From: Providencia manganoxydans
GTDB lineage: Bacteria; Pseudomonadota; Gammaproteobacteria; Enterobacterales; Enterobacteriaceae
Assembly: GCF_016618195.1 (NCBI RefSeq)
Contig: NZ_CP067099.1
Span: 1,488,001-1,552,000 of the forward strand
DNA: 64,000 nucleotides
Direction of reading: 5' to 3'
Shown here one piece after another: positions 46,985-57,454 of the stretch (positions are counted from its first letter, which is position 1; every line of letters begins with the position of its first letter). The notes beneath the pieces were generated by a model that saw only the letters and a list, made by a program, of their open reading frames with translations, had not been told where the DNA came from and searched no databases. The translations under genes and the position numbers were made by a program.

Positions 46985-47914
46985 ATGGATAAAAATAACC
47001 TATCAAATACAACAAGTAATGAGCTTAGCCTGCAAGAAGAAAAGTTTCATGCTGCCAAAAAAAGCACTTTAATTAGCGTGATTGTTAATTTACTCCTTTC
47101 AATATGGCAGATTATTATTGGGGTCATTTCACACTCTCAAGGCTTAATTGCCGATGGTATTCATACATTATCTGATCTTATTGCTGATTTTGTTGTTTTA
47201 ATTGCTAACAAAAAAAGTCATAAAAAACCCGATGAAGATCACCCTTATGGTCATTTTCGTTATGAGAATGGTGCATCGTTGATCTTGGGAATTATTTTAT
47301 TAATTGTCGGTGTTGGCATGGTTTGGTCTGCAATCCAAAAAATGCTTAATCCTGAATTAATTCAGGAGGTTCATTTTATTGCTCTAGTGGCGGCATTAAT
47401 TGCATTGGCTGCTAAGGAAGGGCTGTTCCGTTATATGTTGCGGGTGGCAAATAGAGTTAACTCAAGCATGTTAGTAGCTAATGCATGGCATGCACGTTCT
47501 GATGCTGCATCCTCATTGGTGGTTGCCATTGGTATTATTGGTAGTTTATGTGGATTTAAGATATTTGACCCGATTGCTGCACTCATTGTAGGGACATTTG
47601 TTTTTCGGATGGGTTATAAATTTACCAATCAGTCAATGCAAGATCTGATGGATAAAGGGGCCGATGAAGAAACCTTACAAGAAATTCGTAATGTGCTAGA
47701 AAATATTGAAGATATAAAAGGTTTTCATGATTTGAAAACACGCAAATCAGGTGATTTTTATTTAGTTGATGTACATCTTGAAGTCGATGGTGATATGTCC
47801 ATTATGATGGGACATGATATTGCTGTGAATGTTCGAGATAAGTTGATGGAAAATCCACAAATCCTCAATGTGATGACCCATTTAGATCCATACGATGAAG
47901 AGTGCACGCATTAA
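46985..47914 (+). CDS. Cation diffusion facilitator (CDF) metal transporter
   Basis: This inner-membrane divalent-metal/proton antiporter has 309 residues and about six membrane helices. The metal-site HxxxD pairs are in helix 2 (ADGIHTLSD, His60 and Asp64) and helix 5 (WHARSDAASS), a zinc-type arrangement. A cytoplasmic C-terminal domain (VDVHLEVDGDMSIMMGHDIA) ends in THLDPYDEE. Start ATG 46985 is preferred over the TTG at 46955. Substrates of this family include Zn, Fe, Co and Mn; the specific metal is not certain. Confidence 0.9.
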   Translation: MDKNNLSNTTSNELSLQEEKFHAAKKSTLISVIVNLLLSIWQIIIGVISHSQGLIADGIHTLSDLIADFVVLIANKKSHKKPDEDHPYGHFRYENGASLILGIILLIVGVGMVWSAIQKMLNPELIQEVHFIALVAALIALAAKEGLFRYMLRVANRVNSSMLVANAWHARSDAASSLVVAIGIIGSLCGFKIFDPIAALIVGTFVFRMGYKFTNQSMQDLMDKGADEETLQEIRNVLENIEDIKGFHDLKTRKSGDFYLVDVHLEVDGDMSIMMGHDIAVNVRDKLMENPQILNVMTHLDPYDEECTH

Positions 47915-48024
47915 AGCCATTTCCTTTCAATAATAGCGGCTAGAAATTTTTTGATTTCTGGTCGCTGTACTTATTTTCCAATTTTTACTGAATTTATTCT
48001 CAATCGATGAGTTTATGGAGTTTT

Positions 48025-48040
48025 GTGTAAACGTTTACAC
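48025..48040. promoter_or_regulatory. gal operator (GalR/GalS binding site)
   Basis: GTGTAAACGTTTACAC is a perfect 16-base palindrome that fits the E. coli gal operator consensus GTGnAAnCGnTTnCAC. It lies upstream of the CRP-like site and the galE promoter, the position of the external operator. A LacI-family regulator gene closes the same cluster at 52537. No strong internal operator was seen inside galE. Confidence 0.88.
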
Positions 48041-48043
48041 TAA

Positions 48044-48087
48044 CGCGAGATCGATCACAGATTGTTATGTTGTCTGATTGCTATACT
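48044..48087 (+). promoter_or_regulatory. galE promoter with CRP-like site
   Basis: The -10 box TATACT is at 48082-48087 and there is no good -35. CGCGA-N6-TCACA (48044-48059) resembles a CRP site with one perfect half. Its centre lies about 41.5 bases before the expected start near 48093, the spacing of a class II CRP promoter and of E. coli gal P1. Confidence 0.6.
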
Positions 48088-48131
48088 CCCTAAAATCGAT
48101 TTAGCCACTCAAATTGACTCAGGGGTAAATA

Positions 48132-49160
48132 ATGCAACAAACAAAAGTGTTGGTAACAGGCGGCATGGGATACATTGGTAGTCATACCTGCGTACAAATG
48201 ATCCATGCAGGATTTACCCCAATCATTATTGATAATCTCTGTAATGCTAAAACAGAAGTACTTAACCGTATTGAGAAGCTAACGGGCTATCGACCTGTAT
48301 TTTATCAAGGTGATGTGCGTGATGAAGCATTTGTTAATCGCATTTTTGCTGAACATAAAATCAACGCAGTGATCCATTTTGCGGGTTTAAAAGCGGTAGG
48401 TGAATCAGTTGAAAAACCCATTGAATATTATGATGTTAATGTCAATGGTACACTAGTTTTGGCTAGGTGTATGCAACAGGCGGGGGTTACTCGAATTATT
48501 TTTAGTTCATCTGCCACTGTTTATGGTGAACCCAATTCTGTACCTATCACCGAAAGCTTCCCTACAGGTAATACGCAAAGCCCCTATGGTACAAGTAAGT
48601 ACATGGTTGAGCGTTGTTTATCTGATTTATTCACTTCACAACCTAACTGGTCAGTGACATTGTTACGCTACTTTAACCCAGTCGGAGCCCACCCATCAGG
48701 CACTATGGGGGAAGATCCTCAAGGTATACCAAACAATTTAACCCCTTATATTGCGCAAGTTGCTGTTGGTCGTCGTGAAAAACTATCTATTTATGGAAAC
48801 GATTACCCTACCGTGGATGGCACTGGTGTACGTGATTATATTCATGTGATGGATTTAGCAGATGGTCACGTTGCTGCTCTTAAATCAGTTAGCCCACAAG
48901 CAGGGTTGCATATCTATAACCTTGGTACAGGTAAAGGAACCAGTGTGTTTGAAGTCCTAGAGGCTTTTGAAAAGGCTGCTGGAAGGGCGATCCCGTATCA
49001 AATAATGCCTCGTCGGTCTGGGGATATTGCAGAATATTGGTCAACGTCAGAGAAAGCACAACGTGAATTAGGCTGGCGTGCGAGCCGCACGATTGATGAT
49101 ATGGCGATTGATGTATGGCGCTGGCAGTCCAATAACCCTAATGGTTATGAAACACGATAA
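48132..49160 (+). CDS. galE: UDP-glucose 4-epimerase
   Basis: GalE interconverts UDP-galactose and UDP-glucose with bound NAD+. This short-chain dehydrogenase fold protein has 342 residues (E. coli 338). It shows VTGGMGYIGSHT for NAD, SSSATVYG with the catalytic Ser, and the YGTSK Tyr-Lys pair. CAGGGG precedes the ATG. It is the first gene of galETKM, followed by galT after 14 bases. It also supplies UDP-galactose for surface polysaccharide. Confidence 0.97.
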   Translation: MQQTKVLVTGGMGYIGSHTCVQMIHAGFTPIIIDNLCNAKTEVLNRIEKLTGYRPVFYQGDVRDEAFVNRIFAEHKINAVIHFAGLKAVGESVEKPIEYYDVNVNGTLVLARCMQQAGVTRIIFSSSATVYGEPNSVPITESFPTGNTQSPYGTSKYMVERCLSDLFTSQPNWSVTLLRYFNPVGAHPSGTMGEDPQGIPNNLTPYIAQVAVGRREKLSIYGNDYPTVDGTGVRDYIHVMDLADGHVAALKSVSPQAGLHIYNLGTGKGTSVFEVLEAFEKAAGRAIPYQIMPRRSGDIAEYWSTSEKAQRELGWRASRTIDDMAIDVWRWQSNNPNGYETR

Positions 49161-49174
49161 TAGGGAATAATATC

Positions 49175-50233
49175 ATGGATAAACTTCAATTTAACCCTTC
49201 AGATTGTCCTCATCGTCGCTATAACCCTTTAACAGGGCAATGGGTACTCGTATCGCCCCATCGTGCTAAACGCCCTTGGAGTGGGCAAGATGAAAAAACA
49301 GAGATTAAACAGCTCCCTAGCTATGATGAACACTGTTTTCTTTGTCCTACTAACCATCGAGTTTCAGGTGATAGTAATCCCGATTATCAGGGAACCTATG
49401 TTTTTCAAAATGATTACTCTGCATTATTACCTGACGCATGTGGGCAACCGGCAAAACAATCGGCATTATTTCAAGCACAAGCGGTCAGTGGTCTCAGCCG
49501 TGTGATCTGTTTTTCGCCTGACCACAGCAAAACATTACCTGAATTATCGGCGGAGCAAATTGGATTGGTTATCGAAACTTGGCAGCAACAAATTGATGAA
49601 CTCAGTCAGCGTTTTCTTTGGGTACAGGTTTTTGAAAATAAAGGTGAGGTGATGGGGTGTTCGCAGCCTCATCCACATGGACAAATTTGGGCGAGTGATT
49701 TTTTACCAAATGAAATTGCCCGTAAAGACCAACATTTACGCCAATACTATCAGCAACACGCAAGTAATTTGCTGCTGGATTATGCACAGGCAGAATTGAA
49801 TGATGGTGCTAGAACGGTAGTTGAAACTGAACATTGGCTTGCCGTGGTCCCTTATTGGGCGGCTTGGCCTTTTGAAACCATGTTGATGCCAAAAGAGCCT
49901 ATCAGGCGCATGGGGGAGATGAATGAGGCAGTTTGTGCCGATCTTAGTATTGCATTGAAAAAGTTAACTTGCCGCTACGACAATTTATTTAATTGTGCAT
50001 TTCCTTATTCAATGGGCTGGCACTTTGCACCATTTTTTGCTAACGAACAAAATATTGATCATTGGCAGCTTCATGCATTGTTTTATCCACCGCTACTGCG
50101 CTCAGCAACCGTCAAAAAGTTTATGGTTGGCTATGAGATGCTAGCGGAAACCCAACGTGATCTCACACCTGAACAGGCTGCTGAAAAGCTACGGGCAGTC
50201 AGTGATATTCACTATAAGCATATGAGCAAATAA
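49175..50233 (+). CDS. galT: Galactose-1-phosphate uridylyltransferase
   Basis: GalT exchanges UMP between UDP-glucose and galactose-1-phosphate. The protein has 352 residues (E. coli 348). The catalytic HPH is in GCSQPHPHGQIWAS, and zinc/iron-site residues occur around HCFLCPTNHR. The N-terminal CPHRRYNPLTGQWVLVSPHR is typical of the family. It is the second gene of the operon, with galK 27 bases later. Confidence 0.97.
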   Translation: MDKLQFNPSDCPHRRYNPLTGQWVLVSPHRAKRPWSGQDEKTEIKQLPSYDEHCFLCPTNHRVSGDSNPDYQGTYVFQNDYSALLPDACGQPAKQSALFQAQAVSGLSRVICFSPDHSKTLPELSAEQIGLVIETWQQQIDELSQRFLWVQVFENKGEVMGCSQPHPHGQIWASDFLPNEIARKDQHLRQYYQQHASNLLLDYAQAELNDGARTVVETEHWLAVVPYWAAWPFETMLMPKEPIRRMGEMNEAVCADLSIALKKLTCRYDNLFNCAFPYSMGWHFAPFFANEQNIDHWQLHALFYPPLLRSATVKKFMVGYEMLAETQRDLTPEQAAEKLRAVSDIHYKHMSK

Positions 50234-50260
50234 GTTTATTTTTACTAAGAGGCTGTTTTT

Positions 50261-51436
50261 ATGAACAATAGTGAACTTCTTCAACACAAAGTGACCGATG
50301 CTTTTATTAAAGGCTTTAATGATCAACCTGAGCTTTATGTGCAAGCACCGGGGCGCGTCAATATCATTGGTGAACATACTGATTATAACGATGGCTTTGT
50401 TTTACCCTGTGCAATTGATTATCAAACGATAACAGCAGCAAAAAAAAGAAATGACCAATTAATTCGAGTTGTGGCTGCTGATTATGACAATGATATTGAT
50501 GAATTTAGCCTCGACAGCGAAATTCCATTTTTACCGGGGAAAATGTGGGCAAATTATGTTCGCGGTGTGGTGAAATTTTTATTGGCGAGGGGGTATCACT
50601 TCTCTGGATGTGACATTGCGGTTAGCGGTAATGTTCCCCAAGGTGCTGGCCTGAGTTCTTCTGCGTCGTTAGAAGTGGTTATTGGTCAAACAATTAAAGA
50701 GCTGTATCAATTAGAGATTAGCCAGCAAGAGATTGCTTTAAATGGACAACAAGCGGAAAACCAATTTGTTGGCTGTAATTGCGGTATTATGGATCAGTTA
50801 ATTTCAGCTTGTGGTGATGAAGGACATGCCTTATTAATTGACTGTCGCAGCTTAGAGCTGTCATCAATCCCTATTCCTGATGATCTTGTTGTTATGATCA
50901 TTAATTCAAATAAGCAGCGTGGATTAGTTGATAGTGAGTATAATATTCGCCGCCAGCAATGTGAAAGTGCAGCTCAACAATTTGGGGTTAAAGCGCTACG
51001 TGATGTCACGATGTCTCAGTTTGAACAAAAACAACATCAATTGGAACCTGTAGTCGCTAAGCGTGCTAAACATGTTATCAGTGAAAATGAGCGAACACTT
51101 GCGGCAGCGCAAGCATTAACAGAAAATAATTTGCCACGACTCAGTGCACTAATGGAGCAATCTCATATTTCTATGCGTGATGATTTTGAAATCACAGTAA
51201 AAGAGATTGATACTTTGGTTGATATTGTAAAATCAGTACTCGGTGCACAAGGCGGTGTCCGTATGACAGGTGGCGGCTTTGGTGGCTGTATTGTTGCGCT
51301 TATGAAGCGGCAAATTGTTGGAGCGGTAGTCAATGCGGTTGAGCAACAATATTCAGCCTTAACAGGTTTAAAAGCCGATATTTATGTTTGCCAGCCAAGT
51401 GATGGGGCTGGTGTAATTAACAAGACATCCAAGTAG
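50261..51436 (+). CDS. galK: Galactokinase
   Basis: This GHMP-family kinase phosphorylates galactose at C1. The protein has 391 residues (E. coli 382). Motif 1 is [24 protein letters not shown], the ATP loop is [14 protein letters not shown], and motif 3 is [13 protein letters not shown]. It stands third in galETKM and the start has AAGAGG upstream. Confidence 0.97.
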   Translation: MNNSELLQHKVTDAFIKGFNDQPELYVQAPGRVNIIGEHTDYNDGFVLPCAIDYQTITAAKKRNDQLIRVVAADYDNDIDEFSLDSEIPFLPGKMWANYVRGVVKFLLARGYHFSGCDIAVSGNVPQGAGLSSSASLEVVIGQTIKELYQLEISQQEIALNGQQAENQFVGCNCGIMDQLISACGDEGHALLIDCRSLELSSIPIPDDLVVMIINSNKQRGLVDSEYNIRRQQCESAAQQFGVKALRDVTMSQFEQKQHQLEPVVAKRAKHVISENERTLAAAQALTENNLPRLSALMEQSHISMRDDFEITVKEIDTLVDIVKSVLGAQGGVRMTGGGFGGCIVALMKRQIVGAVVNAVEQQYSALTGLKADIYVCQPSDGAGVINKTSK

Positions 51437-51446
51437 AGAGATAAAT

Positions 51447-52487
51447 ATGCAGTTATCAAAAGACCTGGGGTATGTAGCACGCGCTTCAAAAGTGATCGCG
51501 CTTACCAACAGCAATGGAATGAAAATTTTGCTGTCGACCTTGGGGGCTAGCTGGATTAGCTGCATACTGCCTATGCCGAATGGGAAACGCGATGTTCTAC
51601 TTGGTTCGCCAAATATGGCAGCACAGATGGTTCAGGGCGTTTATCTCGGCGCAACGGTGGGCCGAGTCGCAAACCGTATCGCTAATGGTCGCTTTAGCCT
51701 AGATGGCCGCCAATATACATTGACGACTAATCAAGGTGAGCACTGCTTGCATGGCGGTGAGGATAACTTTAGTTATCGTGTTTGGCGAGTGACTCAAGTT
51801 AATCAACAAGAGGCTATTTTTTCATTGACCTCTGATGATGGTGATCAAGGTTTCCCTGGAGAACTGCAAGCTGAAGTTCGCTATATTCTCACCGATGAAA
51901 ACAAAGTCATTATTGATTACCGTACCCAAGTCAGCAAACGGTGTCCTGTAAATCTAACAAATCACGCCTATTTTAATTTAGCGGGTGAAGATTCGGTTAA
52001 AACCGCACTAGAGCACGATTTACAGCTAGCTGCGACACACTATTTACCGACCGACAAGAATGGGATCCCAACAGGGGAATGGCGTGACGTAACGGACACT
52101 TTTTTTGATTTTCGGCGTAAAAAACGTATTGGTTATGATTTTTTGCAAGATGATGACCAAAAAGCAGCAGGTGGTTACGACCATGCGATGATATTCGATC
52201 CTGAACTCACTGATGGTGAAAAAATCGTGGCATCCGTTTTTTCTCCGGATGGTGATGTCAGGATGGATATTGCGACAACCATGCCATCAATGCAGATTTA
52301 TACAGGGAACTATTTGATTTCGGTTCCGGGAAAATCGCGTTATTACACCCCATTTTCCGGCATTGCTCTTGAAACTCAATTTCCTCCCGATGCTGTCAAT
52401 CACCCTGAATGGGGGGAACAGTACAATGGTGTATCTCAGCCAAACCAAGTTTATCATCAGAAAACCAGTTACCAATTTAGTTTTTGA
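51447..52487 (+). CDS. galM: Galactose mutarotase (aldose 1-epimerase)
   Basis: GalM interconverts alpha and beta galactose so that GalK has its alpha substrate. The protein has 346 residues, the usual length. The beta-sandwich family signature is seen in GATVGRVANRIANGRF, the catalytic His in NLTNHAYFNLAG, and the C-terminal Glu region in GIALETQFPPDAVN. It starts ten bases after galK and is followed by galR after 49 bases. Confidence 0.96.
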   Translation: MQLSKDLGYVARASKVIALTNSNGMKILLSTLGASWISCILPMPNGKRDVLLGSPNMAAQMVQGVYLGATVGRVANRIANGRFSLDGRQYTLTTNQGEHCLHGGEDNFSYRVWRVTQVNQQEAIFSLTSDDGDQGFPGELQAEVRYILTDENKVIIDYRTQVSKRCPVNLTNHAYFNLAGEDSVKTALEHDLQLAATHYLPTDKNGIPTGEWRDVTDTFFDFRRKKRIGYDFLQDDDQKAAGGYDHAMIFDPELTDGEKIVASVFSPDGDVRMDIATTMPSMQIYTGNYLISVPGKSRYYTPFSGIALETQFPPDAVNHPEWGEQYNGVSQPNQVYHQKTSYQFSF

Positions 52488-52536
52488 CCGTAATTGGTTG
52501 TTGAATGTGCTTGTTGGATGTATGTAGAGGAAACGG

Positions 52537-53538
52537 ATGGCGACAATTAAAGATGTAGCGAGAGAAGCGGGGGTATCTGTAGCGACAGTCTCCCGAGTGA
52601 TCAACCAATCACCTAAGGCGAGCAAAGCGTCAATTGCTTGCGTTAAGAGTGCTATGGATAAACTCGGTTATCGTCCAAATGCTGCGGCACGTGCATTGGT
52701 GAGCCAGAGCTCTGATACCATTGGGGTACTCGTGAATGATGTTTCCGATCCTTTTTTTGGCACCATGGTCAAAGCGGTTGATGCTGTTGCCCATAAAAAT
52801 GGTAAACATATATTAATTTGTAATGGTTATCATACGGCACAGGAAGAACGTCAATCTATTGAACTCTTGATTAATAATCGCTGCGATGGTTTGGTGATCC
52901 ACTCGAAAGCATTATCTGATGACGAGCTGATTGAATTTGCGGAAGAAGTCCCTTGTATGGTGTTGATCAATCGACATATTGATGCAATTGCTGGCAGATG
53001 TATTTCGTTGAATAACTATAAAGGTGCTTATATTGCCACTGAGCATTTAATTCGCCATGGACATACTAAAATCGCTTATATTTCATCAAATCATAATATT
53101 GAAGATGTTGAGCAGCGGTTACAAGGGTACCGTGATGCACTCAAGCAGCATGCGATCACACTACCCGATAGCTATATTGAGTATGGCGTACCTTATGGAG
53201 AAGGGGGTGAGCAGGCAATGACCAATCTACTCACTAAATCGTTAGAAATCACTGCGGTAGTTAGCTATAACGATTTTATGGCTGCGGGGGCGCTCGCTGT
53301 TCTTGATGAAAATAATATTCTGTCGCCAGAACAGATTTCAGTCATTGGCTTTGATGATGTGTTAATTGCCCGCTATATTCACCCTCGTTTAACGACTATC
53401 CGCTATCCTATTCAAATGATGGCTGAAACCGCGACTGAGTTATCCTTATCGTTAGCACGCCAAGCGCCAATGAAGGCGAGTGGCTTAGTATACTCACCGA
53501 CATTGGTTCAACGTCATTCAGTACGCTCACTGAAATAG
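52537..53538 (+). CDS. galR: LacI-family galactose regulator GalR/GalS
   Basis: The LacI-family repressor has 333 residues. The N-terminal helix-turn-helix MATIKDVAREAGVSVATVSRVINQSPKAS fits E. coli GalR in the recognition helix, while parts of the sugar-binding domain (IHSKALSDDEL, SDTIGV) are closer to GalS. It therefore stands for a single ancestor-like regulator. It is the last gene of the gal cluster in the same direction, unlike E. coli where galR is unlinked. Its target is very probably the operator at 48025. Confidence 0.9.
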   Translation: MATIKDVAREAGVSVATVSRVINQSPKASKASIACVKSAMDKLGYRPNAAARALVSQSSDTIGVLVNDVSDPFFGTMVKAVDAVAHKNGKHILICNGYHTAQEERQSIELLINNRCDGLVIHSKALSDDELIEFAEEVPCMVLINRHIDAIAGRCISLNNYKGAYIATEHLIRHGHTKIAYISSNHNIEDVEQRLQGYRDALKQHAITLPDSYIEYGVPYGEGGEQAMTNLLTKSLEITAVVSYNDFMAAGALAVLDENNILSPEQISVIGFDDVLIARYIHPRLTTIRYPIQMMAETATELSLSLARQAPMKASGLVYSPTLVQRHSVRSLK

Positions 53539-53579
53539 TGATTGAGTTGTTTTGGGAGTCGTTTGACTCCCAAAAGCGA

Positions 53580-55028
53580 TTAAATCACCCATAAATCAAT
53601 AAATTCACTGACAGGCATAGCTTCAAGCAATGGTTTATCTAATGAAGCTGAAAGAATGCGCAATTGCTGGGTTTGTGGAAATTGACGGGCAAGATTGGTG
53701 CGGTATTTTTTGAGTAACAGTGGAATTCCTTCTTTGCGGCGACGTTTATGGCCGACAGGATATTCGATGAGCACTTCATCAAGCACCGTGCCATCTTTTA
53801 ATTTAATGGTTAACCCATTGGCAATTGAGCGTTTTTCTGGGTCGTGATAATCCTGAGTAAAACGTGTTTCCTCACGGCAAACAATTTTGTCACGCAATAG
53901 GTCAATACGTGGGTCATTGGCGATATTGTCTTCATAATCAGCAGCGGTTAAGCGACCAAAAATTAATGGCACAGCAACCATGTATTGAATGCAGTGATCG
54001 CGATCGGCAGGGTTATTAAGAGGCCCTTGTTTATCGATAATACGCACACAAGCTTCGTGAGTACGAATGGAAACACTTTCAATATCATCGGCACTTTTAT
54101 CTAATGATTTTAATTTTTCATGCAATTGTAACGCAGCTTCTACGGCTGTTTGTGCATGGAACTCCGCAGGAAATGAAATTTTAAATAACACATTTTCCAT
54201 GACATAAGAGCCATAAGCGCGCTGGAAACGAAATTCTTGGCCATTAAATAAGCTATCGTAAAAGCCCCACGTTTTTGCGGTTAATGCCGTTGGATAGCCC
54301 ATTTCGCCTTTTTGCGCCATTAAGGCTAATCGTACTGCTCTTGATGTAGCATCCCCAGCAGCCCATGACTTACGAGAACCTGTATTTGGTGCGTGTCGAT
54401 AAGTGCGTAAACTGTGCCCATCCACCCAAGCCAGTGAGACGGCATTTAAAATTTCTTCACGATTAAGACCGAGCAGCTGTGCAACAACGGCGGTTGAAGC
54501 GACTTTCACTAAGATCACATGGTCGAGTCCGACTTTATTGAAGGCATTTTCTAATGCAATACAGCCTTGGATTTCATGCGCTTTGATCATCGCGGTAAGC
54601 ACATGTTTTATGGTTATCGGTGTTTTGCCCTTTGCGATAGCGTCTCGTGATAGCCAATCTGCAACGGCTAAAATACCCCCTAGGTTATCCGAAGGGTGCC
54701 CCCATTCAGCAGCAAGCCATGTGTCATTGAAATCTAGCCAACGGATCATCGTACCAATATTGAACGCAGCCTGAACAGGGTCAAGCTGGAAATGCGTTCC
54801 AGGTACTTTCGTACCATTGGGAACAATGGTTCCTTGGATAATAGGCCCTAATAGTTTTTTACATGCGGGGTATTCAAGTGATTCCATACCGCAGCCAAGG
54901 GTATCTAAGAAGCAGTAATAGGCAGTCTCATAAGCCAAGTCAGAAATAATCGGGTATTCAGTGACGTAATCGACGATATCACTAATCACTTTATCAAACT
55001 CTTGAGGTACAGGGGTAATTGTGGTCAT
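53580..55028 (-). CDS. prpD: 2-methylcitrate dehydratase PrpD
   Basis: PrpD dehydrates 2-methylcitrate to 2-methyl-cis-aconitate in the methylcitrate cycle for propionate. The protein has 482 residues (E. coli 483), of the MmgE/PrpD family. Segments are [40 protein letters not shown] and [17 protein letters not shown]. It is the last gene of prpBCD here; no prpE follows, and galR converges from the other side after 41 bases that hold a hairpin without a U-tract. AAGGA precedes the start. Confidence 0.96.
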   Translation of the reverse strand: MTTITPVPQEFDKVISDIVDYVTEYPIISDLAYETAYYCFLDTLGCGMESLEYPACKKLLGPIIQGTIVPNGTKVPGTHFQLDPVQAAFNIGTMIRWLDFNDTWLAAEWGHPSDNLGGILAVADWLSRDAIAKGKTPITIKHVLTAMIKAHEIQGCIALENAFNKVGLDHVILVKVASTAVVAQLLGLNREEILNAVSLAWVDGHSLRTYRHAPNTGSRKSWAAGDATSRAVRLALMAQKGEMGYPTALTAKTWGFYDSLFNGQEFRFQRAYGSYVMENVLFKISFPAEFHAQTAVEAALQLHEKLKSLDKSADDIESVSIRTHEACVRIIDKQGPLNNPADRDHCIQYMVAVPLIFGRLTAADYEDNIANDPRIDLLRDKIVCREETRFTQDYHDPEKRSIANGLTIKLKDGTVLDEVLIEYPVGHKRRRKEGIPLLLKKYRTNLARQFPQTQQLRILSASLDKPLLEAMPVSEFIDLWVI

Positions 55029-55039
55029 TGATATTATCC

Positions 55040-56206
55040 TTATAAACGCTGTTCCATGCGGGTAAATAGTTTATTTTCTGGGCCCACATAATTGGCAGAT
55101 GGGCGAATGATTTTATTATCTTGACGTTGTTCAATGATATGCGCAGACCAGCCAGCTGTACGCGCCATAACAAACAGCGGGGTAAACATGGCGGTTGGGA
55201 CGCCCATCAAATGATAAGTTACTGCTGAAAACCAATCTAAATTAGGAAACATATTTTTTTCACGTTTCATGACCAATTCTAAATGGTGAGCAATATCATA
55301 TAATTGGCGGTTTAAACACTGTTCTGATAATTGCAGAGCAACGGATTTAATGATGGGATGGCGTGGATCGGCAATCGTGTATACGGGATGACCAAATCCA
55401 ATGATCACTTCAGACTTTTCAAGGCGCTGAATAATATCTTGTTCAGCTTCTTCAGTGGTGAGATAACGCTGTTGAATTTCCAGTGAAACCTCATTCGCGC
55501 CACCATGTTTAGGACCACGTAAGGCAGCAATTGCCCCAGTAATTGCAGAATAAAAATCTGTACCAGTACCCGCAATCACGCGAGCAGCAAAGGTGGATGC
55601 ATTAAATTCATGCTCCGCATATAAAATTGAAGCGATATGCATGAAACGTTCCCACTGTGCTGGTGGCTTTTTACCATGCAGTAAATGTAAAAAGTGGGCG
55701 CCAATAGAATCATCATCAGTTTCCGTTTCAATGCGGCGGCCATGATGACTGAAATGATACCAATACAGCAGCATTGAACCTAAGCACGCTAACAATCTAT
55801 CTGCAATTTCTTTTGCTCCCGCTAAAGTATGAGACTCTTTTTCAGGAAGCACACAGCCCATGACTGACACGCCTGTTCTCATGACATCCATAGGGTGAGC
55901 ATTCGCGGGGATCGACTCTAAGGTTTGTTTAACGCTAGCAGGAAGACCCCTTAATGCCTTGAGCTTGTCTTTATAGGCGACGAGTTCTGATTTAGTCGGT
56001 AATTTTTCGTGGATCAGTAGGTAGGCTACTTCTTCAAATTCACATTGGGTGGCGAGATCGTGGATATCATAACCGCGATAGTGCAAGTCATTACCGTTTT
56101 TGCCAACGGTACAAAGTGCGGTATTACCTGCGGTGATACCCGATAAAGCAACGGATTTTTTAGGTTTAAATTGGGGAGTACCAGTATTATTAAGTTGTTC
56201 ATTCAT
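55040..56206 (-). CDS. prpC: 2-methylcitrate synthase PrpC
   Basis: PrpC condenses propionyl-CoA with oxaloacetate. This citrate-synthase family protein has 388 residues (E. coli 389). The catalytic residues are in [10 protein letters not shown] (His), [14 protein letters not shown] (His) and [11 protein letters not shown] (Asp), and the CoA-binding [15 protein letters not shown] is near the end. I chose ATG 56206 (AAAGGAT upstream), where [10 protein letters not shown] homology follows; the open frame to 56281 overlaps prpB and is rejected. prpD follows after 11 bases. Confidence 0.96.
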   Translation of the reverse strand: MNEQLNNTGTPQFKPKKSVALSGITAGNTALCTVGKNGNDLHYRGYDIHDLATQCEFEEVAYLLIHEKLPTKSELVAYKDKLKALRGLPASVKQTLESIPANAHPMDVMRTGVSVMGCVLPEKESHTLAGAKEIADRLLACLGSMLLYWYHFSHHGRRIETETDDDSIGAHFLHLLHGKKPPAQWERFMHIASILYAEHEFNASTFAARVIAGTGTDFYSAITGAIAALRGPKHGGANEVSLEIQQRYLTTEEAEQDIIQRLEKSEVIIGFGHPVYTIADPRHPIIKSVALQLSEQCLNRQLYDIAHHLELVMKREKNMFPNLDWFSAVTYHLMGVPTAMFTPLFVMARTAGWSAHIIEQRQDNKIIRPSANYVGPENKLFTRMEQRL

Positions 56207-56225
56207 CGGATTATCCTTTGTAGGG

Positions 56226-56251
56226 GGACAACTTGAATTATTTAGAATATA
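56226..56251 (+). repeat. Right-end fragment of the dispersed repeat, between prpB and prpC
   Basis: ACAACTTGAATTATTTAGAA matches the right terminal arm of the dispersed repeat in the same orientation. No left arm remains; it presumably marks an old insertion or deletion. Confidence 0.5.
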
Positions 56252-56255
56252 AGTA

Positions 56256-57140
56256 TTATTTTTGTTGTGAAAATAGAGCATCTAATTTTTGTTCATAGTC
56301 ATAGTAATTAATGCTTTGATAAAGTTCGTCACGAGTTTGCATCAGTGGAACGACATTTTTTTGTGTGCCTTCTTTGCGTAGTGTGGTGTAAACCTGCTCA
56401 GCGGCTTTGTTCATCGCTCTAAAAGCGGAGAGAGGGTAAAGGGCAATCGCAATACCAACACTGCGTAACTCATCAAGGGTAAATAAAGGGGTTTGACCAA
56501 ATTCGGTAAGATTGGCAAGAACTGGCACTTTAGTTTGCTCTACAAATTGTTGGTACATGTTCAGTTGCGTGATGGCTTCAGGAAATAACATATCTGCCCC
56601 CGCCTCAATATAAGCATGCGCTCTGTCTAACGCGGCTTCTAACCCTTCAACAGCCAACGCGTCGGTACGTGCCATGATCACAAAATTTTCATCAACGCGT
56701 GCATCAACCGCGGCTTTGATCCGATCAACCATCTCTTGTGTTGAAACAATTTCTTTATTGGGACGATGACCACAACGTTTAGCACCAACTTGATCTTCCA
56801 AATGTAAACCGGCAGCACCGGCTTTTTCGATAGATTTAACGGTACGTGCGACATTAAATGCAGAAGGACCAAAGCCGATATCTGCATCCACCATTAAGGG
56901 TAGTTCACAAACATCGGTAATGCGTCGAATATCAATCAAAACATCTTCTAAGGTTGAAATACCGAGGTCGGGTAAACCTAATGAGCCAGCTGCGACACCA
57001 CCACCAGATAAATAGATAGCTTTATAGCCAGCACGTTGTGCAAGTAAGGCGTGGTTAGCATTAATAGTGCCAACTAACTGCAAAGGTGTTTCACTACTTA
57101 GTGCTTGACGAAATGCTTGGCCAGCAGAAATAGATGACAT
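56256..57140 (-). CDS. prpB: 2-methylisocitrate lyase PrpB
   Basis: PrpB cleaves 2-methylisocitrate to pyruvate and succinate. It has 294 residues, of the ICL/PEP mutase family. The catalytic loop is [24 protein letters not shown], with the catalytic Cys in KRCGH, and the metal-site Asp is in MVDADIGFG. The start follows AGAGG. It is the first gene of prpBCD behind the sigma-54 promoter at 57332. A full dispersed repeat lies in its predicted leader. Confidence 0.96.
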   Translation of the reverse strand: MSSISAGQAFRQALSSETPLQLVGTINANHALLAQRAGYKAIYLSGGGVAAGSLGLPDLGISTLEDVLIDIRRITDVCELPLMVDADIGFGPSAFNVARTVKSIEKAGAAGLHLEDQVGAKRCGHRPNKEIVSTQEMVDRIKAAVDARVDENFVIMARTDALAVEGLEAALDRAHAYIEAGADMLFPEAITQLNMYQQFVEQTKVPVLANLTEFGQTPLFTLDELRSVGIAIALYPLSAFRAMNKAAEQVYTTLRKEGTQKNVVPLMQTRDELYQSINYYDYEQKLDALFSQQK

Positions 57141-57173
57141 AGTAACCTCTTATGATTGTTATTAAATTGCGAC

Positions 57174-57300
57174 TATATTCGTCATACTTCAAAATGCAGG
57201 GTTGTTGACTGCGCTATACTCGCCGAGTCACATAGTTCATCTACGCTCCCCGTCTATCTTCGCCTGTCGCCTACCTGCATCTCGAATTATTTAGAGTATA
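57174..57300 (+). repeat. Dispersed palindromic spacer repeat, copy 7, in the prpBCD leader
   Basis: The left end TATATTCGTCATACTTCAAA and the right end GCATCTCGAATTATTTAGAG are well preserved. It lies between the sigma-54 promoter (57332) and the prpB start codon (57140), so it would be transcribed into the mRNA leader. Confidence 0.9.
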
Positions 57301-57331
57301 AAATGTAGCCTCTATTGATAAAATTATTCTT

Positions 57332-57347
57332 AGCAAGTGCTGTGCCA
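57332..57347 (-). promoter_or_regulatory. Sigma-54 promoter of prpBCD
   Basis: On the minus strand TGGCACAGCACTTGCT gives TGGCAC-N5-TTGCT, a match to the sigma-54 -24/-12 consensus. It points toward prpB. The neighbouring activator PrpR has the sigma-54 contact motif GAFTG, which fits. Confidence 0.9.
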
Positions 57348-57454
57348 TAAATACAAAATAGCGTATAAATAATTAAAATTATTTAAAATCATTAGGATAT
57401 GATTATTTTTACTTTTGTGACCGAGTAAAGGGTTTTCAATCAAAGCAGATGAAT

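Noticed and set aside
53550-53575. Terminator between galR and prpD
   Set aside because: TTTTGGGAGTC and GACTCCCAAAA form a good stem, but neither strand has a U-tract after it, so I do not call it a terminator.
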